The notes under the pieces are model-generated. The model was not told where the DNA came from. It did no database searches and saw only the letters and a list, made by a program, of their open reading frames with translations. Below, in pieces: positions 23,825-35,082 of a stretch of 46,248 bases of DNA; position 1 is the stretch's first letter; every line of letters begins with the position of its first letter. Made by a program: the position numbers and the translations under genes. Source of the DNA: Paramecium tetraurelia (Eukaryota; Ciliophora; Oligohymenophorea; Peniculida; Parameciidae); the NCBI RefSeq assembly GCF_000165425.1, contig NW_001799052.1, forward strand, positions 1,553 to 47,800, written 5' to 3'.

Positions 23825-26700
23825 TCACTTTTAATCTTTTTTCTTCTTCTATTTTAGGAATTCTTTTCTTAAGGCTGCATCATTCCTCTGGGATTGTTCC
23901 AACCTTTCCTTCTCCACCTATGCCTTGTTCATGTCACCAGCAATCATACAAATTCTATCCGTCCTCTTCGTATGATCTGAATCCAAGTTCGATTTCAATA
24001 TCTGCATCGCAAATGGCTTTATCACTCTGGCATCCCAATATCTAATCCCATCGAAATCGGCGAAACCCATGTAACTCCCAAACAATTTACTGAGCACAGT
24101 CTTCCCTTGTTTGATTTCCCCTTCGAAGTAATCCGTTGGCTTGTTTTTCACCTTGCCCAATTGCACAATACAATTTAAATCTAATCATTAATTCATTAAG
24201 TACTATTGACTTCATCTACAAAAGATAGAGCTCCTTAAGATTCATTCTTCATTGTTCCAAAGAATGTTCCTGAATAATGTTCAGATGAAAAAGTACACAC
24301 TATCTTTTGATCTGGGAACTAGATTGTTCTTTTCCCATGATTCAATATAGTCAATGAATTTAAACCAGCTTTTGCTTCATAGAGAGAGTATCCGAAAAAT
24401 TTGTAAGATTTCTTAGGTCCATAAACTAGAAAATAAGACAAAGGAGGATGATGAGATATCTATATAATAGAATCTTTTATATTCTTACTTATTCACAATA
24501 CAATTAAGTACCATCTTCGTAGCCACCCTCAAAGGTTTCACCTAAGATTGGATTGAGAGGTTTAAGAAATGAATTAGCCTAAATGTAATTAGATATAAGA
24601 GCAACTATACTAAGTTTCATTCTTTCTAATGGCTTTTAAAGAGAAGCAGCCTTGTTCATATACAAAGGAAAGAGAATTGTTTACATAAATGTTTTTTCTA
24701 AGGCAGATTTAGGAATCATAGCTTTGATCTACAATAATAAACCAAATCAATTACTGGAAATGAAACTGTTGTTAAATTGAAATTTCCACTGAGCAATTTC
24801 TGACCCACCTACTTGATCATGTTCTTTCCCACACTTCTTGCTAAATCAATTATTTTTTCATCCTAACAAGCCGTCCCTCCTTTCTTATGAGCCTAAGGAA
24901 CCCTATACTCATCCTTGTAATCAACTTTCTTGAAATTCAACGCATAATTCATAATCGTATTAAAATCCCTATGATTGCAATGTTCTCCCTCATCGAACAC
25001 AATTGAAACCTTAACAAGATCGATTTCATCTGAATCTTCCTCCTAATTCTACTCTGTCTTACTCGGTTAATGTTAGAGTAGTTGCTACTCATTCTTCACT
25101 ACTACCTACTATTACTCCTCACACTGCATCTTACTGTAATTGTTGCCCTATTGATTATCAGATGCTTCCTATTTATTATTAGTTCCATTCCCATTCTCAT
25201 TGACATCTTAATTCTCATTCTTGTCATCATCTGCCTGCTTCTATTCGTTGATTTCATTGGCATAATTAACTGCAGATTCAAACTCATTCCCTTAGAAATC
25301 ACTAATGAATTTCATTTTTGGACTCATATCAGCGACCCCGTTGACTTATCTCCTCATGTGAACTAAAAGTGTTGATCTTATATATAATATTACCTTTGAT
25401 ACTCTTAGCTACTTGCACACCTGAACCCACTCCTCCACTTTCATCGCTAATATCATCAAATTTAAATGAACTCTTTTTTTGAGCACTTCCCTTATTGGGA
25501 GATGATTAATTATTCATCACGAAGACTTGTGTTTGTTATTTGCTTACAACAATGAACTCTTTGGTTTCATCATCCTGATTATTCATGTTTTTGAAGTTCT
25601 TTTTATAAAATTCAAGAGCATTATTGGATAGCAACTTATCTCCATCTAAATCATTTTGGTCATCCACATACTGTGCTGAAAACATACTGCCTTGTATTAG
25701 AGCATAATCAGCCACATTCAGTTTGGAGTTATGAATGTAGATTTTGACATTGTCATTTTTGGCTATTTCGATGTATTCAGTTTGATTGAATTCAGCGATG
25801 TCAGTTTTCAATTTCAATAACTGTCCTTTGCCAGATGGGATCACCCTCTTCTTGGAGAACTTGACCAATTTGAATATGGCCTGGTGGAGTACTTTAGGAT
25901 TTCTATTTATGTTATGAGAGAGTTTACTAAAAATTATCGAATAGGATGATGTCGATGGTTTGTGTCGATGGGTTGAATATGATTCCCAGGATCTCATGTT
26001 GTTTATAGAAGGATCCGATGATGCCTCCCAGTAATTCGATATTGCTTATCAATAAATTAAAACCACTATCATTTTTTAACAAATAATTATTATTGTTGTT
26101 TATGGACCAATCATTTAAAGACACAACCACTCCAGTAGTCAGCTTAAATTCATTGCCATCTATCTTCACAAGGCCTATTCCCAAAAGAGCATAGAAGGCC
26201 TTCACATTTTGCATTTTCGAAGAGAAACAAATCTGCAAATATCCTAGAATCTTATCATAGTTCTCGTTTTCGTCGATCATCAATTTAAACACTCGCCCCT
26301 TTGCTGTCCTCACATATATCACTGACTTAAATTATAAGGTGCCGCATTACTTTCTAATCATTGGCTTGCTAATAATTCTTTTTCTTTCTCAAAGATTATT
26401 CGCATTTTTGGATCTCAGCCTCATCCCTCACAAAGTCCCCCTTGTTCAAAGAGTAATAATTATTATAACTACTGGATTGTTGAGTCTTGTAACACAATAA
26501 CCTACCCTTCCTCAGGTCAAAGGAGAAGAAGTAATTGTAAAGAGTTCCCCATTTTATGTATGATACTGCACCTAATTTCCGATCAATCTTTATCGCCTTT
26601 CATTATGACATACATCAAATACTTGAGACTTTGGGAAGGGAGCCTACTTTATATCCTCGTCGTCCTCCAACTCATAGATCACACGGTTATTTTATTGCAT
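23825..26700 (-). CDS. PH-domain oxysterol-binding protein (OSBP-related lipid transfer protein)
   Basis: The protein has 896 aa. Seven introns at 26597-26622, 26326-26350, 25903-25927, 25363-25393, 24729-24754, 24460-24488 and 24181-24203 (23-31 nt) join one frame from ATG 26698-26700 to TGA 23825-23827. The N-terminus reads as a PH domain (YIKWGTLYNYFFSFDLRKGRL... to IYVRTAKGRVFKLMID), followed by a long Asn/Gln/Glu-rich linker. The C-terminal lipid-binding domain carries ILGETFEGGY and the family signature EQISHHPP (residues 692-699, split by an intron), then FDGIRYWDARV and a charged coiled tail ending in Lys-rich residues. These proteins carry sterols or phosphoinositides between membranes at contact sites; the PH domain would target a phosphoinositide-bearing membrane. 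I see no FFAT motif, but did not search every variant. Confidence 0.94.
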
Positions 26701-26956
26701 TTATTATTAATATTAATAAACGAGAAATTAATTAATCTCATCAAGTTCATTCTTCACACATCAATTTAATCCTCCTCAATCTTTCAAAACCGTTATTATC
26801 AAATATTCCGTTTACTCTTCCATCTCCCCCCACCATCATCATGTACCTCTCAATAGACCTCCATCAACCACAAAATCCTTTTCAGCAAATTATAAAATTA
26901 TTAAATAAACTAAAAATTAATAAATGAAAGTGTTTTTTATGATATTTATTTCCAAA

Positions 26957-29411
26957 TCATTGAAAATCGTATTGTTTATTAGAAATTATCTATTAAAATA
27001 TCTCAAATTATATTCCACTATTGTTATTGAATACAGGCCTCAAGTATTGTTTAGAAACAACCTGCACTCTCTACTATCCATCCAATTTAATAGTCTTCTC
27101 TTTTGCCCACTTAAAATCAAAAATCAGATTCGTTGAATGATCCTGCTCATTCTACAATGACAACTACTGCTATTGTTTGATTTCCTTCTCAATGTTCTAC
27201 TTCAATTACTGCCTTGCCTTCTTTACTTGCTCATTGTTCTAACCTCTCTGTTGATTCCTTGCTCCTGAATGATTACACTTCTTATCGTCTTCTTGATAGT
27301 TCCTCTCCTGCAACATAGTAATCAGGTGAAATCCCGTTATTTTGTGACACAATTGTTGTTTATTGTTGATAACAATCACGTTCTCCTTCTAATTAAGATT
27401 GTAGAAGATTTCCAGATATTGCGAGAATTGCATCTCATTGATTTGAGATGAAATGGGAAACCAAAATTGAATGTTCTTTTGGTATATTCTTTTTTCGATT
27501 TTCTTTTTGTTCAGCAACTATTCGAAATTATCATTATCAAATTCCGATTTGCTCAGGATAATCAATTTGATATCTAATTACAAGGGGAGAGATATGATCT
27601 AATCCAATTAACTAATCCTTTGAGGATCCTAGTAATCCATTAAAAAGATGATCAAATATTGATTCTTAATAATAAAGATAATTGCATACCTCCTACGAAA
27701 CCACTATTTTATCCAGTTTCTCTTGATACTGCGAAGTTTCATCCACTGAAGTTGAATTAATAAATGAAATCTGGTACACATCACAAATAGGCGAGTACTC
27801 CTCATTTAAATTCCACTTATCAAGCATTATTTGACTTGTGATTTTATTCACTATTTCTTAATCAGATCTTCGAGTCAAACACTTCAGCAGTTATTTGGCC
27901 TAAAAGTAAATCTACTGCTTTTTGGGTTGAGCAAGATTGGCGATCCTGAAATTATCATAAAACTTGATCATCTTCCATTTATACTTGTAATTCTGATAGT
28001 TCTGATTTTGAATGTTGAATTGACTATTGATGATCTCATCTCCCAGACTCCATTGAATGTGCAAGATGGAATTGATAATTATTTACACTTAATTCACATA
28101 TTGATCCTTGAATATTTATTGCAAAATCTAATAGATTCGTTCTTTATCTGGCAATTGGAATTTGGAGGATTGCTTAACAATCAATGTGTCATAAGAGGCT
28201 TTCCTGATGATGGTCAATATTTCTTGGGTCTTGCTCTCGATTTCATTGGCATTTTGCAGTTTCAATTGGGAAGGCATATAGATTTTCTATTGCAATTTCA
28301 AATCTTTATAAATCTTCTGGGTTGACAATTTCAATTTGAAATATTGAGAGAATTAAGAAGACTTCAATTAAAGTGCTTAAATAAGTTCTTTGATCATGAT
28401 CTGCTTAATTGACTTGTAGATTTATTAATCAATATGTTTTTTATCCTGCAGAGACTTCTGAGTATGAAATTGGAGGCCTTTAGTATTAAATTCATTGATT
28501 TCTGTTATTTTGTAATTCTGAATGGTAATTATGGATGTGTTGGTGGATATGTGAGTTTGGGTTGAATCCAAAAAATTGAAAATGAGGGTTCCATCATCCC
28601 AAAACTACTCTTGATCCTCTTGATTTAAGAATTGAGTAAGTATTCTGGAATGAGAATCCGAATTCTAGTTTTTCTTTTATTTTTTGATGACTTTGGTGTA
28701 AAGATTTATAATTGTATTGTATCGATCCTCTTTGTCGTCGACTCCAATTATTACTGAATAACTAGGTATTATAGATATGATACTTTTGAAATGAATTGGT
28801 CTCAATAAACAAATTAATATGTTGGTTATCATTGTTGTCATCTTAACGAAAGACGAGCAAAAAGGGTTGATTAAGATCTTTAATGAATTGCAAAAGTGCA
28901 TAACCGATATCAATCTGGTTGATGACAACTATTATGATGGTGGGATCTATTTGGATCTTGGAGATCTGATTATTGTAAAATCTTAGATTCAATTATTTGG
29001 GGAACAGATCACCTACTCTAAGCAGAGCTTGATATTTGAGACCCACTTTGTTTACTAGAGTATTTAATTTGTAATCTTGGAATCTAATTAGGAATTCCGA
29101 TGTTTTTATGTAGATTTCTCTTAGCTGATTCGTGAGGACTGGGATCAAGTAGATGTTGTTATTAAAGGGGGAGTGGATGTCCTATTAGATGGAGGTTTGT
29201 AATTCTTTTAAATAGGGTCTGCAGGGGGAGAGATAATGATGAATTGATACATGAATTTGATTTCAATTGTTTTTGAAATGACGATTTAACTTTCTTGGAA
29301 TCCGAGGAGTGTCAATTGTTCAATTAGGAATGCTTCAAAATTGGATTTGTTGGATTGATGGAATGGTTCAATGGGTCCTGATATGTATCCAGAAGCATTC
29401 ATACATCCCAT
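26957..29411 (-). CDS. Unrecognised 791-aa protein with Met-Gly-Cys N-terminus
   Basis: I do not recognise this protein. Introns at 29219-29250 (32 nt), 28762-28783 (22) and 27665-27689 (25) join one frame from ATG 29409-29411 to TGA 26957-26959; the exon total is exactly 792 codons. It begins MGCMNASGYISG, which suits N-myristoylation of Gly2 and palmitoylation of Cys3, so membrane attachment is likely. The first third is rich in beta-like hydrophobic text (IDPTIIIVVINQIDIGYALL). The middle is helical and charged (LKLQNANEIESKTQEILTII). The last quarter has IQFWFPISSQINEMQFSQYL and a Gln-rich tail. It shares a 69-bp divergent promoter with the proteasome subunit gene at 29481. Many plus-strand open frames here are its antisense shadows. 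Confidence 0.82.
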
Positions 29412-29480
29412 TAGTATTATATATTATAAATTATAAATTAATACTTATGTGACTTAATTTAAATATTATCTTTAAAAAAA
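29412..29480. promoter_or_regulatory. Very short divergent (bidirectional) promoter region
   Basis: Only 69 bp separate the start codon of the minus-strand MGC protein from the start codon of PSMA3. The spacer is almost pure A/T with several TATA-like words (tattatatattataaattataaatt). It must hold both 5' UTRs and both core promoters. No conserved element can be named from one sequence. Confidence 0.6.
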
Positions 29481-30305
29481 ATGAGTGGAAGCATGTATGA
29501 TTTATCAGTAGCCACATATTCCCAAGAGGGACGTATCTATTAGGTGGAATATGCAACAAAAGCAGTTGAAAATTCAGAGTACAATTTGAATACATCTATT
29601 TAGGACTGTGATCGGAGTCAAGTGTAAAGATGGAGTCATTTTGGCAGGAGAGAAGTAAAAGTTTTCCAGATTGTTGGAAGACAACACAAACAAGAGAATC
29701 TATAATATCGACACTTAAACTGGAATGGCTATATGTGGTAAATTGCCAGATGGAAGAAACATCTTATAAAGAGCAAAAGCAGAGTCATCTCAATATTAAG
29801 ACATGTATGCAATTCCAGCATCTGCCAATGTGTTGTCAGATAGAGTGGCACAATATGTCCATGCCTACACAATGTATTCTGGAGCGAGACCCTTCGGATC
29901 TGCAAGTATCAACACTTCTCTAATGTTCAGCATTCATTGCCAGTTACAACACTTTCGATGGTTATGAGTTATTCATGATTGAACCCTCAGGAAACAAATA
30001 TGCCTATCATGCCTGCACTCATGGAAAAGGTAGAGCCGTTTGCAAGTCTGAGTTTGAAAGAAGAAGTTTCAAAGACCTTACTTGCTAAGAAGCCTTGGTC
30101 TACATTGCTAAGATGTAATGCATATTGTTTAAATTTCAGGTTGATACTAGCACATGAAGAATTCAAAGAGAAGAAATACGAATACGAAATGACTTGGATC
30201 ACTGATAACAATGGACGTAAACATCAAAGTGTCCCTCAAGATTTGATTAATAACGCTGTATAATAAGCTGAATAATTAATTGAACAAGATTAAATGGGAG
30301 AATGA
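29481..30305 (+). CDS. PSMA3: 20S proteasome subunit alpha-7
   Basis: The protein has 249 aa. Introns at 29579-29603, 29906-29930 and 30115-30139, all 25 nt, join one frame to the TGA at 30303-30305. The N-terminus MSGSMYDLSVATYSQEGRIY is the alpha-subunit signature, followed by QVEYATKAVENSETVIGVKC, MAICGKLPDGRNI, QYVHAYTMYSGARPFGSA and DGYELFMIEPSG. The choice of alpha-7 rests on AVENS at the N-terminus and on the C-terminal part EFKEKKYEYEMTWI, which matches PSMA3 better than other alphas. Alpha subunits form the outer ring gate and carry no catalytic Thr, and none is expected here. The acidic Gln-rich C-terminal tail (QLIEQDQMGE) is usual for alpha-7. Confidence 0.95.
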
Positions 30306-30713
30306 TCATATATCTACATAAAGACAACCATAAATTAGTATTCACAGTTTAGACTATTCGACTTGGTATGATGGACAAAATCTAATTCATCAAATCTAGT
30401 TCATTAATTCTCATCTATTTAGGGTATTATTATATTTCCATTAAAGAATTTGGAATATTTCAATATTAAATCACATCTTGAATTTCTCTTTTTTATAGAA
30501 TATTATTATAGATCTTCTTGAGGGTATAATGTTAAGAAATAATGCATTTATAACCCTATAAGCTTCTTAATATTGAAACTATATAATACTGATTACGGTA
30601 GTCAAATCTAGAAACAATTTATCGATAAAAGTTTAACATTATTTAATAGATAAATTAGATTAGAACAAATATAGTTTTGTATTTTAAAAAATGAAGCAAA
30701 TATATTATTTAAT
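30306..30713. other. Intergenic
   Basis: AT-rich spacer between PSMA3 and the next plus-strand gene. I see no coding text, RNA gene or repeat. Confidence 0.6.
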
Positions 30714-31547
30714 ATGAAATTTTCATTCTTGAAACATAATTTAGCCGACCTCATTAATAAGGCAGAACAACTAGATTCACCTAGCTCAATTATAAAGAAA
30801 TTCGGTCCTTACCTTATGACTAGTTTATTTAATCAAAAATTATAAGAGAGTCAGGAAGTCATTAATTACATGGAGAAGAATATTGATAAAAGCACATTCA
30901 TTCGAAACTTTACACATGATCCTCATGCTAAGAATTGGAGAACTAATTATAGAAAATCAATAGAAAGTTTAGCTTGCTCAATAATAGTTGATAATCAAAA
31001 TATCATTGATAAGCATTACACAAATATATTAAAGGAAGAATAAATTACTTTAGCAGAAACACTGCCATTATCGTATACTTTGGTTATTCAAAAGTTAAAA
31101 AAGTGGAATATCACAAATGAATAAGAAGTCTTGCAAAAATTAAACAAGTTACTCGCTACATAAAAATAGGAACACTAAAAGATGAACATAAATCTTCTAT
31201 ATCAAAAACATTTTCTATCTGATCTTGCATTGCATTACCCAGAATTGTAGGCATATTCATAAGGTAAGATCTTATGTACAGAGCTGCCCTTAGATTATTT
31301 TATAGGATAATTGAAAATAGAGCATACTGATTTCTTTATAGAGAATAACTCTTTGATTGATTTAAAGATAGGAGATTCAGTTTATGTATTTATGTACCCA
31401 GATGAATTTGAAAATTAAACTATTAAAGCTTTTTTGTTAAAATATGTGAGAATCAAGAGGCTGTAAGAATTCCATTCTAATCTTCATGTTGTTTGGTGTT
31501 ATAAAGGAATGAAAAAAGAAGAGTTATTTGATGCAATTTGTATCTGA
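30714..31547 (+). CDS. Hypothetical protein, 277 aa
   Basis: An uninterrupted frame of 277 codons from ATG 30714 to TGA 31545-31547, with 20 or so internal TAA/TAG codons and no intron. The N-terminal half is helical and charged (LADLINKAEQLDSPSSIIKKFG, split here by my reading), with FTHDPHAKNWRTNYRKS in the middle. The C-terminal third alternates beta-like text (DLKIGDSVYVFMYPDEF, HVVWCYKGMKKEELF). I recognise no domain, signal peptide or membrane segment. It is probably soluble. Confidence 0.75.
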
Positions 31548-32015
31548 GAGTTGTTTTTTATAATATATATTAATAATCAAGAAAATAAAATATGTAAATT
31601 TATGAATGAGCCTATATTCTTCAATCAAGTGTAATCTAAAAATAATCAAATTTATATCTACAAGTGAACTTATTTAAATAATTATAAATTTCTATATCTA
31701 ATATTATGAAGGTGGAAATATAATTTATAATTGATTATTTTATACCAATTTTAAAGGCAGAATGATTAAAATGTGATTGTTGTTTCACTATCATATATAA
31801 ACAAAAGAAAACTGAAGTTAAGTTAAATTTCATGAGTACTGAATGTAATAACATAGTTTTATTTATAAAGAAACTTATAACTATGAAAGTTATTATAATG
31901 AAAAATGATTAAGAATAATCTTAATTTTTAAAGGGAAGCATTTGCTAAACAAAAATATGAGGAAATTGCAGAAATTACTATTATTTTATAATTGTTTCAA
32001 ATAGTATTGATTTTA
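31548..32015. other. Intergenic
   Basis: AT-rich spacer between the convergent hypothetical gene and MEC-17. Nothing is recognised. Confidence 0.55.
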
Positions 32016-32904
32016 TCATCGTTTATGAATTTAAGCTGACATCATTCCAGTGGTTGTTTAATACATCTAAAGTTAATCCTTCTATACTTACATTTTAATA
32101 TTATTTTTAGTCTGTTGCCCAAGGTGGCTATGCCTTGCCTTTTTAATATGATTAATATTGTTATTTCGAATCCAAAGACATTTGTTGCATCATCTAATCC
32201 AATTAATCCATCTTCTAAGGGGTTTATTATGGTTAGACTCTTTATTGTTGTACTTACTAGTTAACTAATTAAGGGTTTTATGATTATTAATGATTTTGTT
32301 GCGCAAATTATTATTGAGAAACATTAGTCGGTCTGTTATCGAAAAAGTATTGTGAATAGACCACGTAATTATTATTTTGAGGTATATAATTTTATAAATT
32401 GTAGTACTTCTTTAGGAATCCCAACAATTTTGGAGATGGTCGATCATAACCTAATTTTTCTGGTCTCAAAGTTTCTTATCTGAGCATTTCTTCAAAGAGC
32501 TCTTTGCCAATGCCTTTTCTTTGAACTGATTCATGTACGTAAAAGTCTAGGACGCACATTGGTTAGATTTCTTTAATTACTCCATTTAAATCTCTATGAA
32601 ATAAGTTTTTTCTTCCTATTTTTAGAATTCCCAAACAAAGCTGACAAATATTTCATAGAATTACTTTTCCTTCTGATTTGATATACATCTTTTGATCCGT
32701 CTAAAAGAATCTGATTGGACTTGTAATAACTTATTTCAAATTTTAGGCCTAATTTAAATAGATGTTGATTACCAATGCAGAAGCCTCGCCCATGACAGTA
32801 ATAACATCATCCAACTGAGGATTGCGTTTCTAGTTTCCATTCACTATTGTCATCCCATTCTCATTGACTGCCATGCATTTAGATAAGTAAAAGTTGAATT
32901 ACAT
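32016..32904 (-). CDS. MEC17: Alpha-tubulin N-acetyltransferase
   Basis: The protein has 271 aa. Introns at 32749-32772 (24 nt), 32641-32664 (24) and 32067-32091 (25) join one frame from ATG 32902-32904 to TGA 32016-32018. The GNAT core is unmistakable: LCLGILKIGRKNLF, then PMCVLDFYVHESVQRKGIG (acetyl-CoA loop QRKGIG), KELFEEML and YDRPSPKLLGFLKKYYNL. The Cys in PMC and the Asp in DRPS match the residues known to matter in human ATAT1. It acetylates Lys40 of alpha-tubulin in the microtubule lumen, marking cilia and cortical microtubules, which are abundant in ciliates. After the catalytic domain comes a tail of about 90 residues, very rich in Gln (QQQFAQQNHQQSQNPQ) with PPWA near its end; it looks disordered. 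Confidence 0.95.
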
Positions 32905-32931
32905 TGTGTTAATATTATAAATTAATATCAA

Positions 32932-33549
32932 TCATGCGTGCTATTGTTGTACTCTCTCATATTATTCACTTGCTCGGTCTAACTAATAGAGTTTCCTTCT
33001 CAGCATAACACATTGATGTTGCAACTCCTCCCTTTCTCGTAAAATCGCCAAAATCAAATTGGTAGGTATCCTCAACAATTAAGCTTCGTTGCTTTCTACC
33101 AAAATGTTGAAGCACTCTTCATATGAACTTATCATTTATACTATCGTCGAATGATGATAATGTTCAAAGATTCTCTGGTAATCAGTCGATTTCCTCATCT
33201 AACTATCCTACTTTCTGTAAGAATAACTAAAGTCAAATTAATTTTGAACTAATTTTTGAGTACTATCAGCTTGATTTTCTACCTAAGTGCCCTTAGTCAA
33301 AGTGGTGTGCTTATAAGAACTCGATTTTTAATGCTCAGACTTTTTGATAGGTGTTTCCTAATTAAGCTTACGAAGAGGCAATATCTGAGGTTCGATATGC
33401 ATTGCGATGGGCTTTGACAATTACCTAATGTTTTAGATAGATTGTTGCAATTTAGACTAGAAGATTGATGATTTGATTTAAGATTGAACTTCTAAGTTGT
33501 TTAAGATCATAATTTCTGATTGATCTCTTTCTTTAACTAAACTATTCAT
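32932..33549 (-). CDS. Hypothetical coiled-coil protein, 205 aa
   Basis: One open frame without intron from ATG 33547-33549 to TGA 32932-32934. The first half is polar, with Ser, Lys and Gln (LRKLNQETPIKKSEHQK) and probably disordered. The second half forms amphipathic helices, ending in a coiled-coil-like stretch (LILAILREREELQHQCVMLR, RRKLYQLDRASEQYERV). No known domain. It sits 27 bp upstream of the MEC-17 start on the same strand. Confidence 0.75.
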
Positions 33550-34190
33550 AAGTTGTAAGTAGTAATTTATTATATAATTTTATAACTAAAATTAATCAGA
33601 TATATATGTTTATATAATGATGAAAAAAATTTAAATTTTTCAGTGTGGATGTACTAATTTGAGTAAGCCATGCATAATTTAATTTGTTATTTTTGTGATG
33701 ATAATCATCTTGATCTAAGCATAGCAAATCAATAAGAGTTGTCTGCTATTGAATAAGTTCATATATAAGAATGGCCAAGGTGAAATTTTAAACTACATAA
33801 ATGCACTCATTTTTATGATATAACTTGTAAGCATTAAATGAATATATGTAAAAGATTATTATAGGTTTAATTTGGTTATAGAATTTAACATCTTGCTTTC
33901 ATTCTATCATTTCGAATGCATTTTTATCTATACAGAAATTGGCTCTATTTTATTCATGTTTATTTGTCATTTTTTTAACACAATTTCTTACTTAGTAACT
34001 AAGTCATTACTTGAATACTGTAAATTCATATCCAGAATTACAAATCTTCTAGTATTCAAAGCATTCAGTATAGATTTGAATGATATTTATTGAGTTTGTT
34101 TGAGTAAACTTCTGAAAATACTTATTTTATAATATAATTATGATTCTTAAAGTAATAAATAATAGAATCAGTAATAATAATTAAATTTAT
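33550..34190. other. Intergenic
   Basis: AT-rich stretch between divergent genes. A minus-strand frame of about 80 codons ending near 33650 is open when only TGA is a stop, but its text is not convincing. Nothing else is seen. Confidence 0.45.
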
Positions 34191-34787
34191 ATGAGTGCAA
34201 TTAGATTAATACGACCATCATTTGGATCCTCTTAAGAGATTTAGATTAACCCTTCTTGTTCTTTCACTCTAAAGTAGACTAAATCCCAAACTTTCATTCA
34301 AATGAAAATCAAAAGTACACCTTCCGGTAGTAAAAATTCATCATTGGCCAAATTAAACTCTCCTTATTAGCCTCATCAAAAAAGTTAATTTTCTACTAAA
34401 ACTCATTATGATTCATAGGACATCCATTTTACACTAAAAGGATGCATGAGAATCTTTAAAGAGATTCAAAAGAGTTCTTTAAATAGTTAAAGTGAATTTG
34501 TCTTACTTGATGTAAAGGATAGGATGCATAACATTGAAAATATAATTGAAGAAATGCTAAATCATCAAAATAACAAAAATAATAATTAAAATAAGATCTC
34601 TTAATTTATGATGTTAATTATTGAAGAAAAAAAGTAAAAGTAATAAGCAATTCAATCAGGAGAAAACTTAATTAAATAGCAAGCAAATTAAATCTAATAG
34701 TTGGTATAATATTAATTAAATAATTTTAGAAGAATAGAATTTCTATTTATTCATGATTTTATTATTGTTTAATAATATTTATTATGA
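34191..34787 (+). CDS. Hypothetical protein, 198 aa
   Basis: A single open frame from ATG 34191 to TGA 34785-34787. It starts MSAIRLIRPSFGSS, followed by Ser/Lys/Pro-rich, low-complexity sequence (KSTPSGSKNSSLAKLNSPY). A short helical region follows (LKGCMRIFKEIQKSS, EFVLLDVKDRMHNIENIIEE), then an Asn/Gln-rich segment. The last 25 or so residues turn hydrophobic (RRIEFLFIHDFIIVQQYLL), so the true end might lie earlier via an unrecognised intron. No family is recognised. Confidence 0.6.
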
Positions 34788-35082
34788 AATTACTTAATCT
34801 GTTACTAATTACTATTATTTTAACTATTTTAATGAGCTTCATCATCTTTATTATTCTTATCTTAAATGTTAATTGTACTTTATCTCAATATAATAAAATT
34901 TGTAAATTATTTTTATATTTAAAGATGACAATATAGATATGATAGAATATTCTTATAATCATTAAAAATGATTATAAGAATAATTTCTCAAAGAATAAAA
35001 TCTCGAATTAAATGTTAAAAAACTTAATTTTTCAAATTCTAGATTAATTTAAATTATTATTTATCAAATTCTATTAAAAATT
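34788..35082. other. Intergenic with hairpin
   Basis: AT-rich spacer; its one clear structure is the inverted repeat listed separately. Confidence 0.55.
34948..34982. repeat. Perfect 15-bp inverted repeat
   Basis: Arms tattcttataatcat (34948-34962) and atgattataagaata (34968-34982) are exact reverse complements with a 5-nt spacer taaaa. It lies 160 bp past the stop at 34787. It could be a transcript-end hairpin or the remnant of a small mobile element; nothing decides between these. Confidence 0.65.

Noticed and set aside
25082..25366. Hydrophobic plus-strand open frame
   Set aside because: It is the antisense of the polar, Asn/Gln/Glu-rich linker of the OSBP gene, which has matching introns and family motifs on the minus strand.
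27831..28325. 164-codon plus-strand frame
   Set aside because: Antisense of the middle exon of the 791-aa MGC protein; the minus-strand frame is continuous and joined by three typical introns.
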